Of a stretch of DNA of 64,000 nt, positions 47,091 to 60,480 are shown piece after piece. The position numbers and the translations under genes were made by a program. How positions within the stretch are numbered: position 1 is the stretch's first letter; each line of letters opens with the position of its first letter. The notes beneath the pieces were generated by a model that had not been told where the DNA came from, did no database searches, and was given only the letters and a program-made list of their open reading frames with translations. This DNA comes from Cryptomeria japonica (Eukaryota; Streptophyta; Pinopsida; Cupressales; Cupressaceae), in contig NC_081413.1 of the NCBI RefSeq assembly GCF_030272615.1, forward strand, positions 98,798,239 to 98,862,238. The letters are read 5' to 3'.

Positions 47091-48787
47091 CTATTTCATC
47101 AGCCACCTGATGAAGACTGGGCACCATTGCAGTCTGTGTTTCAAAAATTATAAGCTTTCTCTTCCTCCCATTTTTGCAGTTTTGGTGCAGAACCAGAGAT
47201 CTTGAGTTTTTCTGCCCACAAGCAGGGAGCCCTAGAAAGTCGCCAAATCTATAGACTCATCTACAGTGGTTGCAGGTCATTCTATAATTTTATCTATTGA
47301 TTCTAAGAGTTGACCAGCCTCCCTTTTATTTCTACTGTCCTTGTGCTTTATTTTATTTTTGAAGTGATTGGCAACTCGTGCTTCGAGGACACTGGGCAGT
47401 AGGGCGGAATTTTGGAAGGTCTGCAGTCCCTTCCCTCTTTGAAGGCGCACGGAGCCGCCATTTATCACCTTCGCACATTTTCATCTGGAATAGGTTCTTG
47501 CTTCCAAAGTCTCTATTGAAATATGCCACGTGGCAAATCCGCAGAATTCTGAATGAGTAGAAAGTTGAAGTCTCGAGAAAAGCCAACGAAGTGGCACGTT
47601 TCGAAGGCGATGAAAGCTAAAAGGAATCAACAACGCACACGAAGATTATGAAACATTTTCAGAAACAAGCAAAAAGCTTTTCACGATATCGGTTCAGCTG
47701 TGACAGGTGTTGAAAGGGAAGGTTTGCTCGCAAAATGAGGATTTGCATTCAAACAGTTACAACTGAAAGTGATGGACAACCAGGTGGCACTTTTTCTTGC
47801 CTGAAGGAGAAACTAATGATGGCGTTCAATCATGAGCTCAAACCGTTGCAATAGACGCCATGATGATTAATACATGTGGCTAATATGCTAATGTTTTCTT
47901 GTTACACTCATTGATTGCAGTTAGTGCTTCTAATCTATATAAGCCTACAGGTTTTAATTTGTAGGGGGTTCATCAATTTTATCAATTCTATGGGGACTTT
48001 GTTGTTTTACTCAGAACTTTAATCTTAAGTTCATGAATAAATGAATAAAACATATCAGATTGTGCCAAGTTCGCCTTTACTATGTTAGATTTCATTAATG
48101 AATGATTTAATATTCTGTGTCACAATGAGTATAACACATGGTCTTAATTTCTAGCTCTTATGATCCCAATTCAATTGCGTAAATTTCTAAATCATGTGTA
48201 GTTAAACTCCTTTGGTAATTTGTGATGTTTTGATTTGATATCATATCATGCTATTTGATGAACTAAAAGGTCAATTAGATATACTGAAGCTGTTGAGAAG
48301 TGAGTATTTTGCTCAAGCCTTAATAGATGCATCTCATGAAAGGATCTGAATATTGTATCTTGTCTGCTTGACCTTATATGCTTTGCTCTCTTTGCAAATA
48401 TCAAGAGATAGTGGCGTTATGTGTTTATTTGTTGAGATATCATATTTCTCATCTTCTAATTAATTTTCAAACATTTTTGACATATCGCCTTAAGGTTAGA
48501 TTGTTCTGAATTAATTTTTATTTCTATCCCTTTTCACCCCCCCACCCCCCAATATATGAAGAGCCGGCTTCTAAAAGCTTGGAGGTCGTTTATAAAGTGC
48601 AACGTGTGTCCCCATTCATTAAACTTCCCATAAGGTTGTTCTTTCATACGTGCAAACCTTAAGATCAACAAATACCATGTTAACTTTCAAACCATGGTAA
48701 GCAAACTCTACTCAAACAAATAATCCTAACTGCAAACTGAAACTATAACCAAAACAGACACTGCTCGAAGCATTAACACTTACAAAA

Positions 48788-48891
48788 CTGCTGTGTGCTT
48801 TTTCTGCATCTTGATTGTGTGTTTTTTAATGTGTGTTTTTTAATTGCATTAAAAAAACACACATTCAAGATCCAGAAATAGCGCACAGCAG
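48788..48891. repeat. long near-perfect hairpin
   Basis: 48788-48831 and 48847-48891 are reverse complements over about 44 bases with four mismatches and one extra A, with a 15-base loop. It may be a minimal foldback element or a small-RNA precursor; both strands would fold. Confidence 0.9.
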
Positions 48892-49050
48892 CATTATGGA
48901 TTGTGGAAAACTGATATCATTACTTTTAAAACTGTTGTTTATAATAAATGAAACTGAATTAGACTAGAATACTGTTCTTCTGTACTCTGTTATTTTTCCT
49001 TGCTGCTAGTTATGTACCCAGGATTAGTTATGCACCCACAAGGTCATATA

Positions 49051-49155
49051 CATGTTTACAAACCCCAACAGACATATATGCATTTGTAAACATCAACACA
49101 AAGGCCACTTTAACAAGTGTCAGCCCCAACCCAAACATGTGGGTTTGTAAACATG
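49051..49155. repeat. 15-bp perfect inverted repeat
   Basis: CATGTTTACAAACCC (49051-49065) and GGGTTTGTAAACATG (49141-49155) are exact inverses 75 bases apart, with a partial third copy (tttgtaaacat) at about 49084. This suggests a small MITE remnant. Confidence 0.7.
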
Positions 49156-49844
49156 CAAAGGATCTAACATGTTATACTTATTTTACAGTTTGAATAGGAA
49201 AGCTAGGTTTGCAAAGATGTATATGACCTAACATGTTCTTTTACAACTTTGTTAGGAAACTACAATATAGCAAAACAGCAGAATTGAATAATACAATATC
49301 ACAGCAATGTACAGGAATAACAGCAATTGATAGAATATACATGCACCACTTATTATAGCATGATATTGTCAAACCTAAATTGAGCATGCCTATAGATATT
49401 GAATACCAAGGTTATTATTGAACGTATCATCGCCATTTGAATATGGATGACATCAAATATGATTTTGCATGCAGCTCACTGTTCTGGAGTTTTTTTTCGG
49501 TTGTCATCCCAAAAGATATAAAACAGTAAATACAGAGTACATATTTAATAGGTATTATTCTCAGTCGCTTTATTTCTCAAAGGATTAAGATAATAAATGC
49601 TAAAGGCCATGCGATTCAAAAAAGTTTATATTTCAATACATGCCATTAGTAATGAAAGTCCTCCTTTATACAGTTATGTACTATTTAAAATCATTAAAAC
49701 ATTTTCTTTCAGTTTGTCAATCAACAGAAAGTGAACTAGGCAAAGATTGTCATGAAATATAAGGTGTAACTTATACAAAAATTATTTAGAAAAGACTAAC
49801 TAATAATTCAAAAACAGTATACTGAACTTAGTAATGGTACATAC

Positions 49845-52334
49845 CGCAGAACACTCAAAGTCGGAATCAACTTCAGCAACACGAAGAGCCCAATTGCGAA
49901 TCCATTCCAGCCCTTTTGCAATTTGAGCATCACCTCCACTTAAAGATGCTGCTATAAATGATGGATGGAGAGATATCAATATGCGAGAGGCTGCAAAAAG
50001 AGCCGATCTTCTAACATATGCTTCTGGGTGATTAGAAATCTCCCTGCACATGCAAGCAACCAATTAACACAATATTCATCACAAAGAGCATTATAATTAT
50101 TAAATTTATAGAAAATCCAAAACAATGTAATCCCTACCGAGAACTCAGCATATCCAGAAGAACGGGAGCCAATACTGATGCTTCTGGATGCAATGCCACA
50201 CACTCCATACAAACTCCAAGCATGTATATCAGTTTTCCAAGAACCACAAAGTCTCTTCCAAGGAGATCAACACCATGTCGCTTCTTATCATATCCACTCA
50301 TGACTGGAAGCATGAAAGCTGCAGCATAGGAAGGGAATCTGTTTATTGACCATGTTTCAGACTTCTGAAGTTGCCTCTCCCTAAGTTGCATGGAATGGTG
50401 ACCCCATATCCTAGATTTCCCAAATTTTTTCTTTCCAGATATTGATGGAAGCTCTCTCTCGTAACGACTAGACCAACTTAGCATTCCTTTTGAATCAGAA
50501 ACTTTCCTCCAAGGACCAGCCCCAGGTGGTGATATTTTACTACTAGGTAAGTACCATGGGTTGCTGCCAGATTTAGTGGGCAGCTCGGTAATTGTAGATA
50601 AGCTGCCCCCCTCACTTAAATTTTCTCTTTTAAGATCTCTACTGTTAGAAAGCTCCTGTGCTGCATCTGCCATGACATCAAGTATCAAAAGCCGTTGACT
50701 GACATCAACATTTGGTGAGTACAGTTCCTTTGTAATGACCTCCACAGAGCTTAACGGACATGATACCAGCAATGCAACAAGAGAGCAATGTCTTTTTCCT
50801 TCTGCAGATTCCTCTTCTCCCTCAACAGTTACATCACTACATCGAACATGGACAAGTGCTCTAACAAGGTCAACCGCAACAATGCTAAGTTCATCTGGAA
50901 CTGCTCTTACAAGCTTTTCAATGACCTCAAGTGCTCCCTCAACCTGAAATTTCAGATTTAGCTAGTTTAATAGCTAATCAGACTAAAATAGTACTCTCCT
51001 TGTCAAAACATGAGAAATAAAATAAATCTGAGGTATAAGAACAGCCACTGCAGTTGATCTTCTAGATCACCCAAAAGAGCTTAAAGTGTTCTTCAGAAAA
51101 TAAGATAGAATATAAAACCTAAAATTTTGTATTTACTCTATTCTGAATGGGAATAAAACTAAACAGAAAGATTCCTTTCTTCGAATAAAATTGTAAAAGA
51201 TTCGGTCTTCAAAAAGTAAAATGACTCACAGCATCTGGGTTGTCTGTCTTCCTCAATGAAGCCACACATTCACTTAAATGTGAGGGGAGTGTTTCTCTTT
51301 TCAAGTCAGATTCATCATCTGACATATCATAAGGCTGTAGAGAAGATTCACTCTGATTTTCGGACTCCACACTTTCATTGTCATCTTCATCAGTCCAGTC
51401 TTGTCTGTTTAAGGTCGCTAGGTCAATAACTTCATCAGGGTCATCCACCTTAAGTTCATTAGATTTCCTTCTATTACTTTTGATATCCAAGGAGTTTGTT
51501 CCTCTATTGTCCTCACTCAAGCTGGTTATCTTCTTGTTATCATTGCCATTATGAACACCAGCATTTTGATACTCCAGGATAGGTATCTTAGCATTATTGT
51601 CCTCACCAACTGGAGGATGAACAGCAATATTTGCCCTCTTTTTTCTTGTTCCAGCTGCTCCAAATTCCCAATCAAGAATCTCTTCTGCACAGTTTTCATC
51701 ATCCAGAAAGAGAGGGTTCTTTGCATCAATAACTTGAGAAAAAACCAAAGCCACACAACTTGCCATCCTACGCACTGGAGAAATTGGGCTTTCTAGCCTG
51801 CCTGCATGCAGTATCCATGTACAAGGTTAGCAGGTATCATTTTCACATATGTGAACCTCAGGAAAGAAATATCTGAAATTGTCTAATCTTGCTTCATGTG
51901 TACAAGCAACCATACAACTAACTCCTTGAAGAAGTGAATGCAACAGCTCTCCAGATGATTCCAGTTCTTTTTTGGTCATTTTCTGCAGTGACATACCTAT
52001 TGCTGCTGTAATATCTGTGCGAGGTAAAAGAAAACTGAATTCTCATGAATTAATATGACATAGAAATGTAGGAATGCATCTTAGAACTCACGACGTTTAG
52101 CAATTCACCAAAAGGATACATGACTGTTGTTCCATGGAAGTCGATTGAATAAAGTCCCTTTTGGCCCATATTTGAACAAGATGTCTCACAATATTAAGTT
52201 GAATATTATTTGTGTCCTCTTGGGAATGCTCTTTTGATGCAGGTGAAGAACGGAAGACAGAAAATTGTAATATCCACCTCAAGCAAGAAATAGGAAACAC
52301 TTTCCAAAGTAAAAATCTCTCAGTAAATAGCGCC
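49845..52334 (-). CDS. TELO2: TELO2/TEL2-like protein, five internal exons
   Basis: Exons in order of transcription: 52334-52120, 52014-51916, 51801-51230, 50943-50138, 50043-49845. All junctions are GT-AG and phases agree, giving about 630 codons with no stop. Introns are 105, 114, 286 and 94 bp. The protein is the C-terminal two thirds of a TEL2-type protein: LVQIWAKRDFIQSTSMEQQ, SLLQGVSC joined to RLESPISPVRRMAS, an acidic linker (DWTDEDDNESVESEN), then the conserved Telomere_reg-2 block LPSHLSECVASLRKTDNPDA joined to VEGALEVIEKLVRAVPDEL. It ends with a HEAT-like stretch (EAYVRRSALFAASRILISLH). TEL2 acts with TTI1 and TTI2 as an HSP90 co-chaperone that stabilises PIKK kinases such as ATM, ATR and TOR. 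The first and last exons were not found. Confidence 0.92.
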
Positions 52335-52785
52335 CTGGAATGCAAATATAAGAACAAATCAAATAAAATCTACTTTTGCTTGCTGGAAATATTCAGCCAT
52401 GTTCATCTCCCTCATTATCACATTTTTCACTCACAGATAGCATTTGACTTGACATTGACGAATTGCAACACAACAGCTTCTCAGACTTTCCATTACATTG
52501 TGGAAATTACAAAAGGAAATTATTTGAAAATGTGCACCACACAGTTTTAAGAATTATTTATCATAAACAATTTGCTTGGTATGTGAAAGGAATGCAATTC
52601 TTTATGAAGCAGGGCACTCTCTAAAATTGCCACAACCAAATAGAACAATTTATACCAAAGCTAATATCGTCCAGCTTACTCTGATGAGAATCTCCTTGAT
52701 AATTCTTTAATCAACTCCTTGCTTAAGTTAAATAGCAACAAAAGAAGAGACTTTCAATATACAGCATAAGTCCAAAGTAGGCATT
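52335..52785 (-). other. TELO2 upstream intron sequence
   Basis: Begins just above the acceptor (gcattccag on the minus strand) of exon 52334-52120. No further TELO2 exon could be recognised here or further right, so this intron is long and probably holds the LTR-type sequence that follows. Confidence 0.5.
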
Positions 52786-53690
52786 GTAGAACACAGAGGT
52801 ACTATTGAGAGGGGAGGTTGAATCAGTGTTGACGTGGCTAAAATCGTATTACTACAACTCTATCCGGCCAATGCAAAATAGAATGATCTCACCGAGTATC
52901 CTATCCTCTCTTGTATAAGGAAGCCCTAATGTTGTTTAGTTGATCAAAGGGGACAACCTCAAGGTTCCAAATGTCAGTTCTTGACTGCAGGATAACTCAG
53001 TGATTGATGTGTTTTGCTGGAAACACAAGGGGACTTACGTTTTGCAAAAAGTTGGTCTGCTGCAATTCTCAAACTGGGAAATAAAATCAAAGGAGAAGGG
53101 TTTAGGAGACCTAAAACTAACGAGATTTGTATGCAGGTAGACGGATTCAACATAACCAATCCTTGCTTGGCCAGAATGGCTCACAACCTCACAAGAACGG
53201 TGCAATCTTCAAAGGGACTTGGAAGATTTTCAGACTGCAAATGCATGACTAAGCACCCAATTCTGGCGCAGCTCAAACGGACACCTGCAATTCAACTAAA
53301 CGCAATTAAAGGCTCAGGCTAACCATACACAAGAACATACAATCAGTATATCCTCAATGGTATGAGCCTGAATCCATCAAATACCTGCACACCCAAAACA
53401 GAAAGATCTATCTAAAATGCTGAAAGAAACCATGCAAACAGAAGAAAACAAAGACAATAAACACCATATTTCAATGTTCATATATTTGCTTCAGCTGCCA
53501 TTACAACAATTTCTGCAACATCTCTATGCTACTGCTAAAATTTAGCCTTCTACAATCTAACCTATTCTAACAGCCTAAAAATCTAACTATATTCTAACAA
53601 TCTAACTAGAGTCTAACTATCTAACAATCTCTAACCCTTTACAAAAAAAAGGCCTCTGCCTTTTATAGAATTTAAAATATGAACCGGTGG
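52786..53690 (-). repeat. LTR-like block, minus strand
   Basis: Its left part shares ctatcctctcttg, ctcaccgag, tgatgtgttttgctgg and acttacgttt with 61385-61600, and acaatcagtatatc...tggtatga with 61911-61935, in the same order. On the minus strand a TATA box ctataaaagg lies at 53660-53669. The left edge (gtagaacacagaggtactattgagagggg) differs from the 61385 copy, so this is a mosaic or a related family. Confidence 0.5.
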
Positions 53691-54199
53691 TCAAGATTGA
53701 CTGCATCCAAGGGTTGCAATCTGCCTTCCAAAAGCTTGGCAGCCTTAACCCATGCCCACTCAATTTTCAGTTATCTACCCAACCACTATCTCAACTGCCT
53801 ACAATTGTTTGGCTTCAATTCAGTCCTCCTGGTGGTTGGGAATAGCTGTCCACAACTGACCTGCGTTCCACTTTGTTTCAAAATATCTTGAGCAGGACCC
53901 ACAAGCAGCTTTACATTTAAACAATTTCAGTTTTTTAAACCGAATTTCTGGAATTAAATCCAGTTGTGCATTTCTCGAGAATGCATACTTGCTGCATTCT
54001 GAATGTTCTTCGGTCTTTGGTCTCGGTAGTGGACTTCAACTTGGGATCCAGCGGCACTCTACCCAATGCTCGAATCTGATCTCGCACTCCTGCATGTTCT
54101 TCTCCATCTTCCAGCGCCTGGCTTTGATCTTGCGCTAAGCCGTCACTTCAGCTCCTCTTGATGTCGTTCTCCTGCGAACAATCAATTTCACCTTTAATC
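53691..54199. other. probable U3 of the minus-strand LTR-like block
   Basis: Sequence upstream (in minus orientation) of the TATA box at 53665 and before the CGG-motif array. An open frame at 53679-53891 resembles no known protein. Confidence 0.3.
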
Positions 54200-54259
54200 A
54201 ATCAATTTGAAAAATCAATTAAATTAATTTGACAAATATCAAATTTTAAATGTCCCCTA

Positions 54260-55420
54260 GAACTTGTGACGAAATATCGGCCACTGTGGTCGAAATGCGA
54301 ACTTTCATTTTGACTAAGTGAATTCGACTTTGCACTTTACCACTTTGTTGGAGGAAACTCGACCCTTAAGGTGAAAATACAAACACCTTTCAAAAATTCG
54401 GCTTATCATGCCAAAATGCAAGAACTTTAAATGCCAATGTGAATGTCAAAATCGGGTCTCCTAGGCAAAGTGATAATAAGTCGACCCCCCCCCCCTCGTA
54501 TTCATTTCATCCTATTACTTTGTCCTGAAATTCAATCGTCCTTTTGGGAAATTAACGTCTTTTCTGATCAAAAGATGTTTGGCGATTTTCGGGGCTAAAC
54601 ATCTTAACTTTTTCGGCCTATTGAGCCTTTTGGCAGGACTTTAAACTCATTTATCCTTTTTCGATCTATAAGCCGAATTTGAAAGGTTTTGATTTTCGGG
54701 TTTTATTGAGCTTTTCGGCTTAAAACAATATATTGTGCGAGTTTGATCTCCCCTTGAATGATTTCGTGAACTTAAAAAAGGGTTAATGACGCGATTTCTA
54801 TTGTTTATTTTCGGCTTGAAAAGACATTTTGTTAACTTTAAACGCTTTTCTTTTGTGGGCAAGTTGAGCCTTTTGCAATACACGATTTTGGGGAAGAGAA
54901 TGAATTTCGGGCCTTACAAGAGAAATGCCCAATTTAGACTTTTGTAATTTTCGGCTCAATGAAGCCATGCTAGCCAATTTTGGGAGATTGGTTTACTTTG
55001 TGAGTTTTGTAATTTTCGGCCTAAATGCCGATTTCGCGAGTATGGGGGTTTTCGGCTCAAAAAGCCTATTTGCACGATTCTTATTTTTTCCTTTCGGTCT
55101 TAGATGACACTTTCGCGATTCTGATTGATGCCATTTTCGGGTAAAACTTGAAATGCGCGATTTAGACTTTTGTTTTTGGCTTAGAAAATGGTTTTCGGCC
55201 CGAAGGGCCAGAATGCACGATTTCTCCCTTTGCTTCTGCGATTTCCAAGTAATGAGGACGCGTTTTGAACTTTGCGATTTCTCTACCTTCTTTATTTTCG
55301 GCATAATGGGCCAATTTGAGGGCTCATGTTTCATATTTCGGCCTCTTAGGCCAATTTGAGAGCTTTCAGTTTGCATTTCGGCCTTAGAGGCCAAATTTGG
55401 CTTTTTGGCTCACGTTCTTG
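54260..55420 (-). repeat. array of about 20 TTTTCGGC motifs
   Basis: The motif TTTTCGGC or a close variant recurs about 20 times, often followed 5-8 bases later by aGCC and aattTg or cgattt, as in ttttcggcataatgggcc. The GGC...GCC pair gives each unit a small dyad. Spacing is near 36-45 bp in the right half (55012, 55048, 55093, 55133, 55173, 55296, 55337, 55374) and looser on the left. It lies upstream of the minus-strand TATA box at 53665. Confidence 0.85.
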
Positions 55421-55504
55421 CTCACGAAGCTGATTTGAGCTTTGTCAATGATTTCATTATTGTTTAGCATTTTGCAAGGCATTTGGAAGGTCCTCATTCT
55501 CCTA

Positions 55505-55930
55505 CTACGCGGGCAGACTTAGGTCAAAAATGGGGGTCCCTGTCCAGGACGGGGATGGATGTGCAATACGCACAACAATCAGTAGTACACAAAACTTAAC
55601 CAACCTTAATAACTTTAAAATGTTAAACTGAAAACTGAAAGACGTAACAGATGCAGCAACAGAAATGAAAAGAAGCACCAGGAAGACCACAATGCACAAG
55701 ATTTTACGTGGAAACCCAATGTGAAAACCACAGTGAGAAATGCCACTAGGATCTACTGTCCTAATCCGGCCTCACAAGGAAATCTGATTACAAAGCACCA
55801 AGGGCACCAACCCTTTCAACAAGAGCACCAAATCTTACAACATTAGCACCAACTCTTCAATATTCAGGGCACCAACCCTATCAACTTCCAAGAACTTAAA
55901 CTTCTTAAAGAAGTAATACAATAAAATGAT
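55505..55930 (-). repeat. LTR-like fragment
   Basis: ttttacgtggaaaccca...aaaaccacagtgaga at 55702-55738 matches the same phrase at about 8655-8691 in the solo LTR. The following text lists short caccaa repeats. Ends and strand are uncertain; orientation is taken from the 8284-9709 copy. Confidence 0.45.
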
Positions 55931-58900
55931 TATCAATTTGACAGTTTAAGCCACCAAATTCATATATTCATTTATAGAACAAGTATACAATCCAAGATTA
56001 TATGATATTAACCAAATGATCAAACTCTATCACCAAAGACTTATGTATATCTTCCAGAATCTGAGTTACCGGGTTCGCCTATATAGGCCCCCGTATTGCA
56101 ACTCCTGTAGCTATACGCTACGTCACAGCATTTGCCTAAAATTCGTAGGGTTTTAAAGAGTTTTTTCTGTAATAATATATTTGATAAAAAGCCCTTATAT
56201 TTGCGTTTTTTTCCACGTCAGAGGAGAAGAATTGCTGGAATGATTCCTAAATTTCTTGTGGTGGCCAGTAGCGAGGCTGTTCTTTATCCACAAACAGCAG
56301 TAGTTGCAAGTCCAATTGATTCGAGGGGGAACAATACACAATCTATCTACTCTGTCTGCTCCAGCAACAGAGAAAATGAATGCCGTAATAATAAACATTT
56401 GGTTTTATTTAATCTTTAGGTTTGCTTTATTTTAAATTTTTCTTTTTAAAATAAAACATCTTTAAATTTTATGTTTTATTTTAAAACTATGTTCATTAGT
56501 TATTAATTTTCAAGTTTTTAAAATCAAAATTCAATGATATATGTTGTATTATTATAATAGATATATTATTATATATTGTATTATATTATATTATATTAAA
56601 ATATATTTTATATGTTATATTATTATATATTGTATTATATTATATTATATTATATTAAAATATATTTTATTATGTTATATAATATTATAATATTATTGAT
56701 TTGTAATTTTATTATAAAATATAATATATATTTATTATTAATTTTATATATATATATATATATAATTTCTACATTGTTTTTGTACTAACAAACACAAACC
56801 CCTTTTCACAATTTTGCCGTACCGGCGTACAGGTTCTTCAAACCTGAACCGGCAACTTAGTCCAGAATAATATTCTGATATCAACCTGAGATGTCTGTAT
56901 GTCAGAATGAATCTACAATCATCTTCATATGAACTTTCCGAACACTATTAGAAAAGCTCACAACACTGCTGTTAGCATATCTGGTAACATGCATGCTGTG
57001 TCTGAAAGTAATATAAGTTATGACAATAACTGTTACTTTGTTTCAAAACCTGAGACTTCAAAAATACTATGAAGTGTGCATCTATATCTGCAAGTATAAA
57101 TGTTTTCTGAATATACTTATTAGTATTCTTTCAAAAGAGCAAACTTCTGAAATAAAGATATTGTTACTGATTTTTCAAAACACAGATTTCTGAAAAAGAT
57201 TTTTACCCAATATTATCCTTGTCACACGATGATATAATGCTTGTTCCGGTAACACCTTGTAGAATAAAAGTCTACACCACTTTCTGCACTGATCTTCCCG
57301 ACATTTCACGTCTTTACATTTCAACCTTCACACTGATAACTCTTTTTAGTTCATACGTATTATTCTCTCCTTCTCGCCAGATTTTCAAAGAAAACTCTCT
57401 CAAAATAACAATCTCCAAAAAGACATCTTATAAGAAAGCATATAGTTCGAATTGGTTGGTAGTTATTGGTTAACTTCTTAACAAAAAAACTAATCTTCTT
57501 TCAGTTCAAACTACTTATCCAACTGATTTGTTTACAGAACAAAAAAACTAATCCTTTCCAGTTCGAACTACTTCCAATTAAAGCAACCAATTCTGAAACT
57601 TTTAGTGTGCAATCGAACCAATTCTGAAACTTTTTAATAGCAACTGGCTTTACAAAAAAAATGCTATGCAGATTAATTAAGTGTATGAAAAACTATCGCT
57701 GTGCATACATTTTCGTAAAACCAATCATTATCACTATAGTTAAAACCGATTGCAATTCTGATAAAGCTGTTCTCCAACCCAGTTATGCACAGAGAAAAAC
57801 GGATTCAGGATGTAAGCAGATTAGAGGTAAATTCGTCATTATTTCTATCGAAAACTGTGTATACTTAGCATCCAAATCTGTGTATGCTTAGAGGTAAATT
57901 CATCATTATTTCTATGCTTCTGTGTATGCTTATCACCAAATCTGTTGATACTTCTGTGTAGGCTTCTTTGTGACAGCGAGAACTACTGGAGACATCAATG
58001 ACAACTCTGACACTAACAGGCATCTCTCAATCAAGTCTCTATCCAATAAGCTCTCAAGGTCAATAACCACACTACACAGTGATATCACAAACATTCAATG
58101 ATAATGCTTAGCTAAAAGATGGAACTCCTATATACAGAAACAGTTACCATTATTCTAAAAAAAAACACACAAGGCCTCTCAATACAGCAGTTTCATCAGC
58201 TGTTTGAATGATCCATGAAATTAAGATTTTGACTCAATCAATGTAAAGATATTAATCTATCCAAAAACTAAACTAATATTGCAACTAAAATTTACTCTCT
58301 ACCGGCATCTCTACTGCAGCAATGTAGCAGCATAACAAATGAAACTTGATGTCTAGCGGGAGCAATAAATTGACTTTGAAAACAACAGGAGACATGTCTA
58401 GTATATATAGTTACGACTAATGTTGAACCCAACTCTTGATCCATGAAAACTCCTACCCTGAATGTTTAGAGTCTAGTAAAAACTCGGAATTGTTTGTATT
58501 TTTCCTCAAATTTTTTTGATATATCATATAATTTTCTAGTGTGAAACTACACCAGATCTGCACAAGATTGAAGTTGGTCTAGAGGATTGGCATGGAGCAA
58601 TACCTTGGCACCTAACAGGGGTGCTAGTGCTTGGATAAAAATGTTACAAGACAAATCAGTACTCCTTCCATTCACTCAGTCAGACTTTTGGTGAAGCAAC
58701 ATTACCATGAATGCAGCATAAGAGCAAAGGCTGATGCCAAAGTTGAGTTTCGAAGAAGAGGTTGCACTAATATTGCAGTGTGCTACTCAAGAGCTCAGCA
58801 CAACACATTCCAATAAGATTACCATACCATTGAAGAGCCTTGTGCTAACAAAGATGTTGGCCAAAAAAAACCACATAGGCCCATGTATATATAATACACC

Positions 58901-59040
58901 AACTGATATATAATTGTTGCATGTACTCATGCATGGACTGAAGCCTGATCAGAATGGACTGATGACAACTTTGTACTGAATACCAAGCACTGAGAAAAAT
59001 CATTATAAAAGACAGCTATGCAATTGTCCAGTTCCTGTTA
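55931..59040. other. no gene; AT-rich with TATAT tracts
   Basis: 56520-56765 consists largely of tatatta/atattatatt repeats ending in (TA)n. 56843-56860 repeats the CTAAGTT end of the 32.0-kb MITE in inverse orientation. 57000-58500 has many short duplications (aattctgaaactttt, ctgtgtatgctta) but no recognised element. Confidence 0.5.
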
Positions 59041-59046
59041 AATGAT

Positions 59047-59215
59047 TTGTTGAATCAAATTACTTGTACAAAATACTTCACCAAGATAAGTCCCATGTCA
59101 AGCTATTACTGGATGCCAATCAAGCCAATAAATGTGGGTAAGACAGCATTCAGGACGAATGAAGGACCATTCAAATTGTTGCTCATGCCATTTAACATGA
59201 CCAAATACACCCATG
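59047..59215 (+). pseudogene. Ty3/gypsy RT scrap
   Basis: KYFTKISPMSSYYWMPIKP and KTAFRTNEGPFKLLLMPF correspond to the FTKIDLxxGYHQIRI and KTAFRTxxGxxExxVMPFG motifs of gypsy RT, with key residues changed. No other part of the element is evident nearby. Confidence 0.65.
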
Positions 59216-60480
59216 ACATTCATGAGAATGATGAACTATGGCCTCCAACCCCTCACACTCACAGTATGGGACGAGAATCTATGGTATTTCAATAGGCCTT
59301 TTACACCTTACATTGAAACAAGCTATCATCCTTGGCTTCCTTCACATTGCATAGCTCCCAAACCAGGTGACAATGGCACAAACAAGGGTTCAACAAGCTT
59401 AAGGGCCAAGTCTAGTCAAAATCATTCCTCATTCACAAACAAGATTTCAACTTGACCCCAGACATATATAAGTAATCTTGACTTCACTAAAACATAGCAA
59501 ACATCGGCTAATGGCATAGTTAAAAGGAGATGGGTGTCGCTAATATAATCTTTAAAGAATGTTAAAGAATATTAAATACAGAAATGCTTAAAATTAAAAA
59601 TAAACTAATATTTAAAAGTATATAAATATATTAATTATATTTATATTTGATAATCATCATCAAGATAGGAAAAAAATATATTTGAAACCATAATTATTTC
59701 AGATGACAAAGAAACTAGGAGGGGAATCCTATTATTTTTTTAAAACATAGTATGTGCCATGAGAGACCTTGGAGATGACTGTATTTTCAATTTTTTGATA
59801 AAATTCAATACATGTACACCTCTTAAGCCTTATTATTGTTTCACTTCATATTCTTATATATTTGGGATTTAATAAAGAAATTTTCTACCACCAAAAAAAC
59901 TTGTAAGCTTTATGAAAATAATACAAAACTACAAGTCTATTAGTGAATATGTTCAGTTCTTTTAACTTTTGTCAAACATATATTAGCACTTTAAGAAAAT
60001 CCAATGTAATTTATGTGATAAATATCTAAGAAATCTCTATTGCAATTTTCCTTGTTTTCAAGGGATGCTTATAGGAGACGTACAGGAAATGCAAAGAAAC
60101 TTCATCTGAAGCCTCCTAATGACTCCATATGGGTCTTCGAGATGGGAGCAGGTTTCCAATATGGGAGACGAGTACCAAGGTTCAGGGTACACATCGTCTA
60201 GTAAACTATGGTTAATGATAAACAACATTCTAAATTTTACTGGCTGAACTAATTTCCATCATAGAAATGTCTATATATACCAACAGCCTACAAGTGAGCA
60301 TCAAAGATGACATGAGGTTGTGAATGACTAGGATAAACGAACATGACTTTTTGAGGAGGATTTGTTTTGATGAGGTGAATGCAGGAGATAGTTCCCCCTT
60401 CAAGATTGAGAGAAGAACCTGCATCCTATAAATTTGCCAAGGATGCTACAAGTCAGCTACTTGTGGTACCTGTTGAGACA
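59216..60480. other. nothing recognised
   Basis: AT-rich, with poly-A/T patches between 59560 and 60050. No reading frame with known motifs on either strand. Confidence 0.4.

Larger units (their letters stand above)
47091..49844. other. no gene; probable TELO2 3' intron or flank
   Basis: No exon could be recognised, including the expected last TELO2 exon. A TATA-like ctatataag at 47935-47943 in + orientation resembles the LTR promoters nearby. A C-rich tract lies at 48536-48551. Two inverted repeats within are listed separately. Confidence 0.4.
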
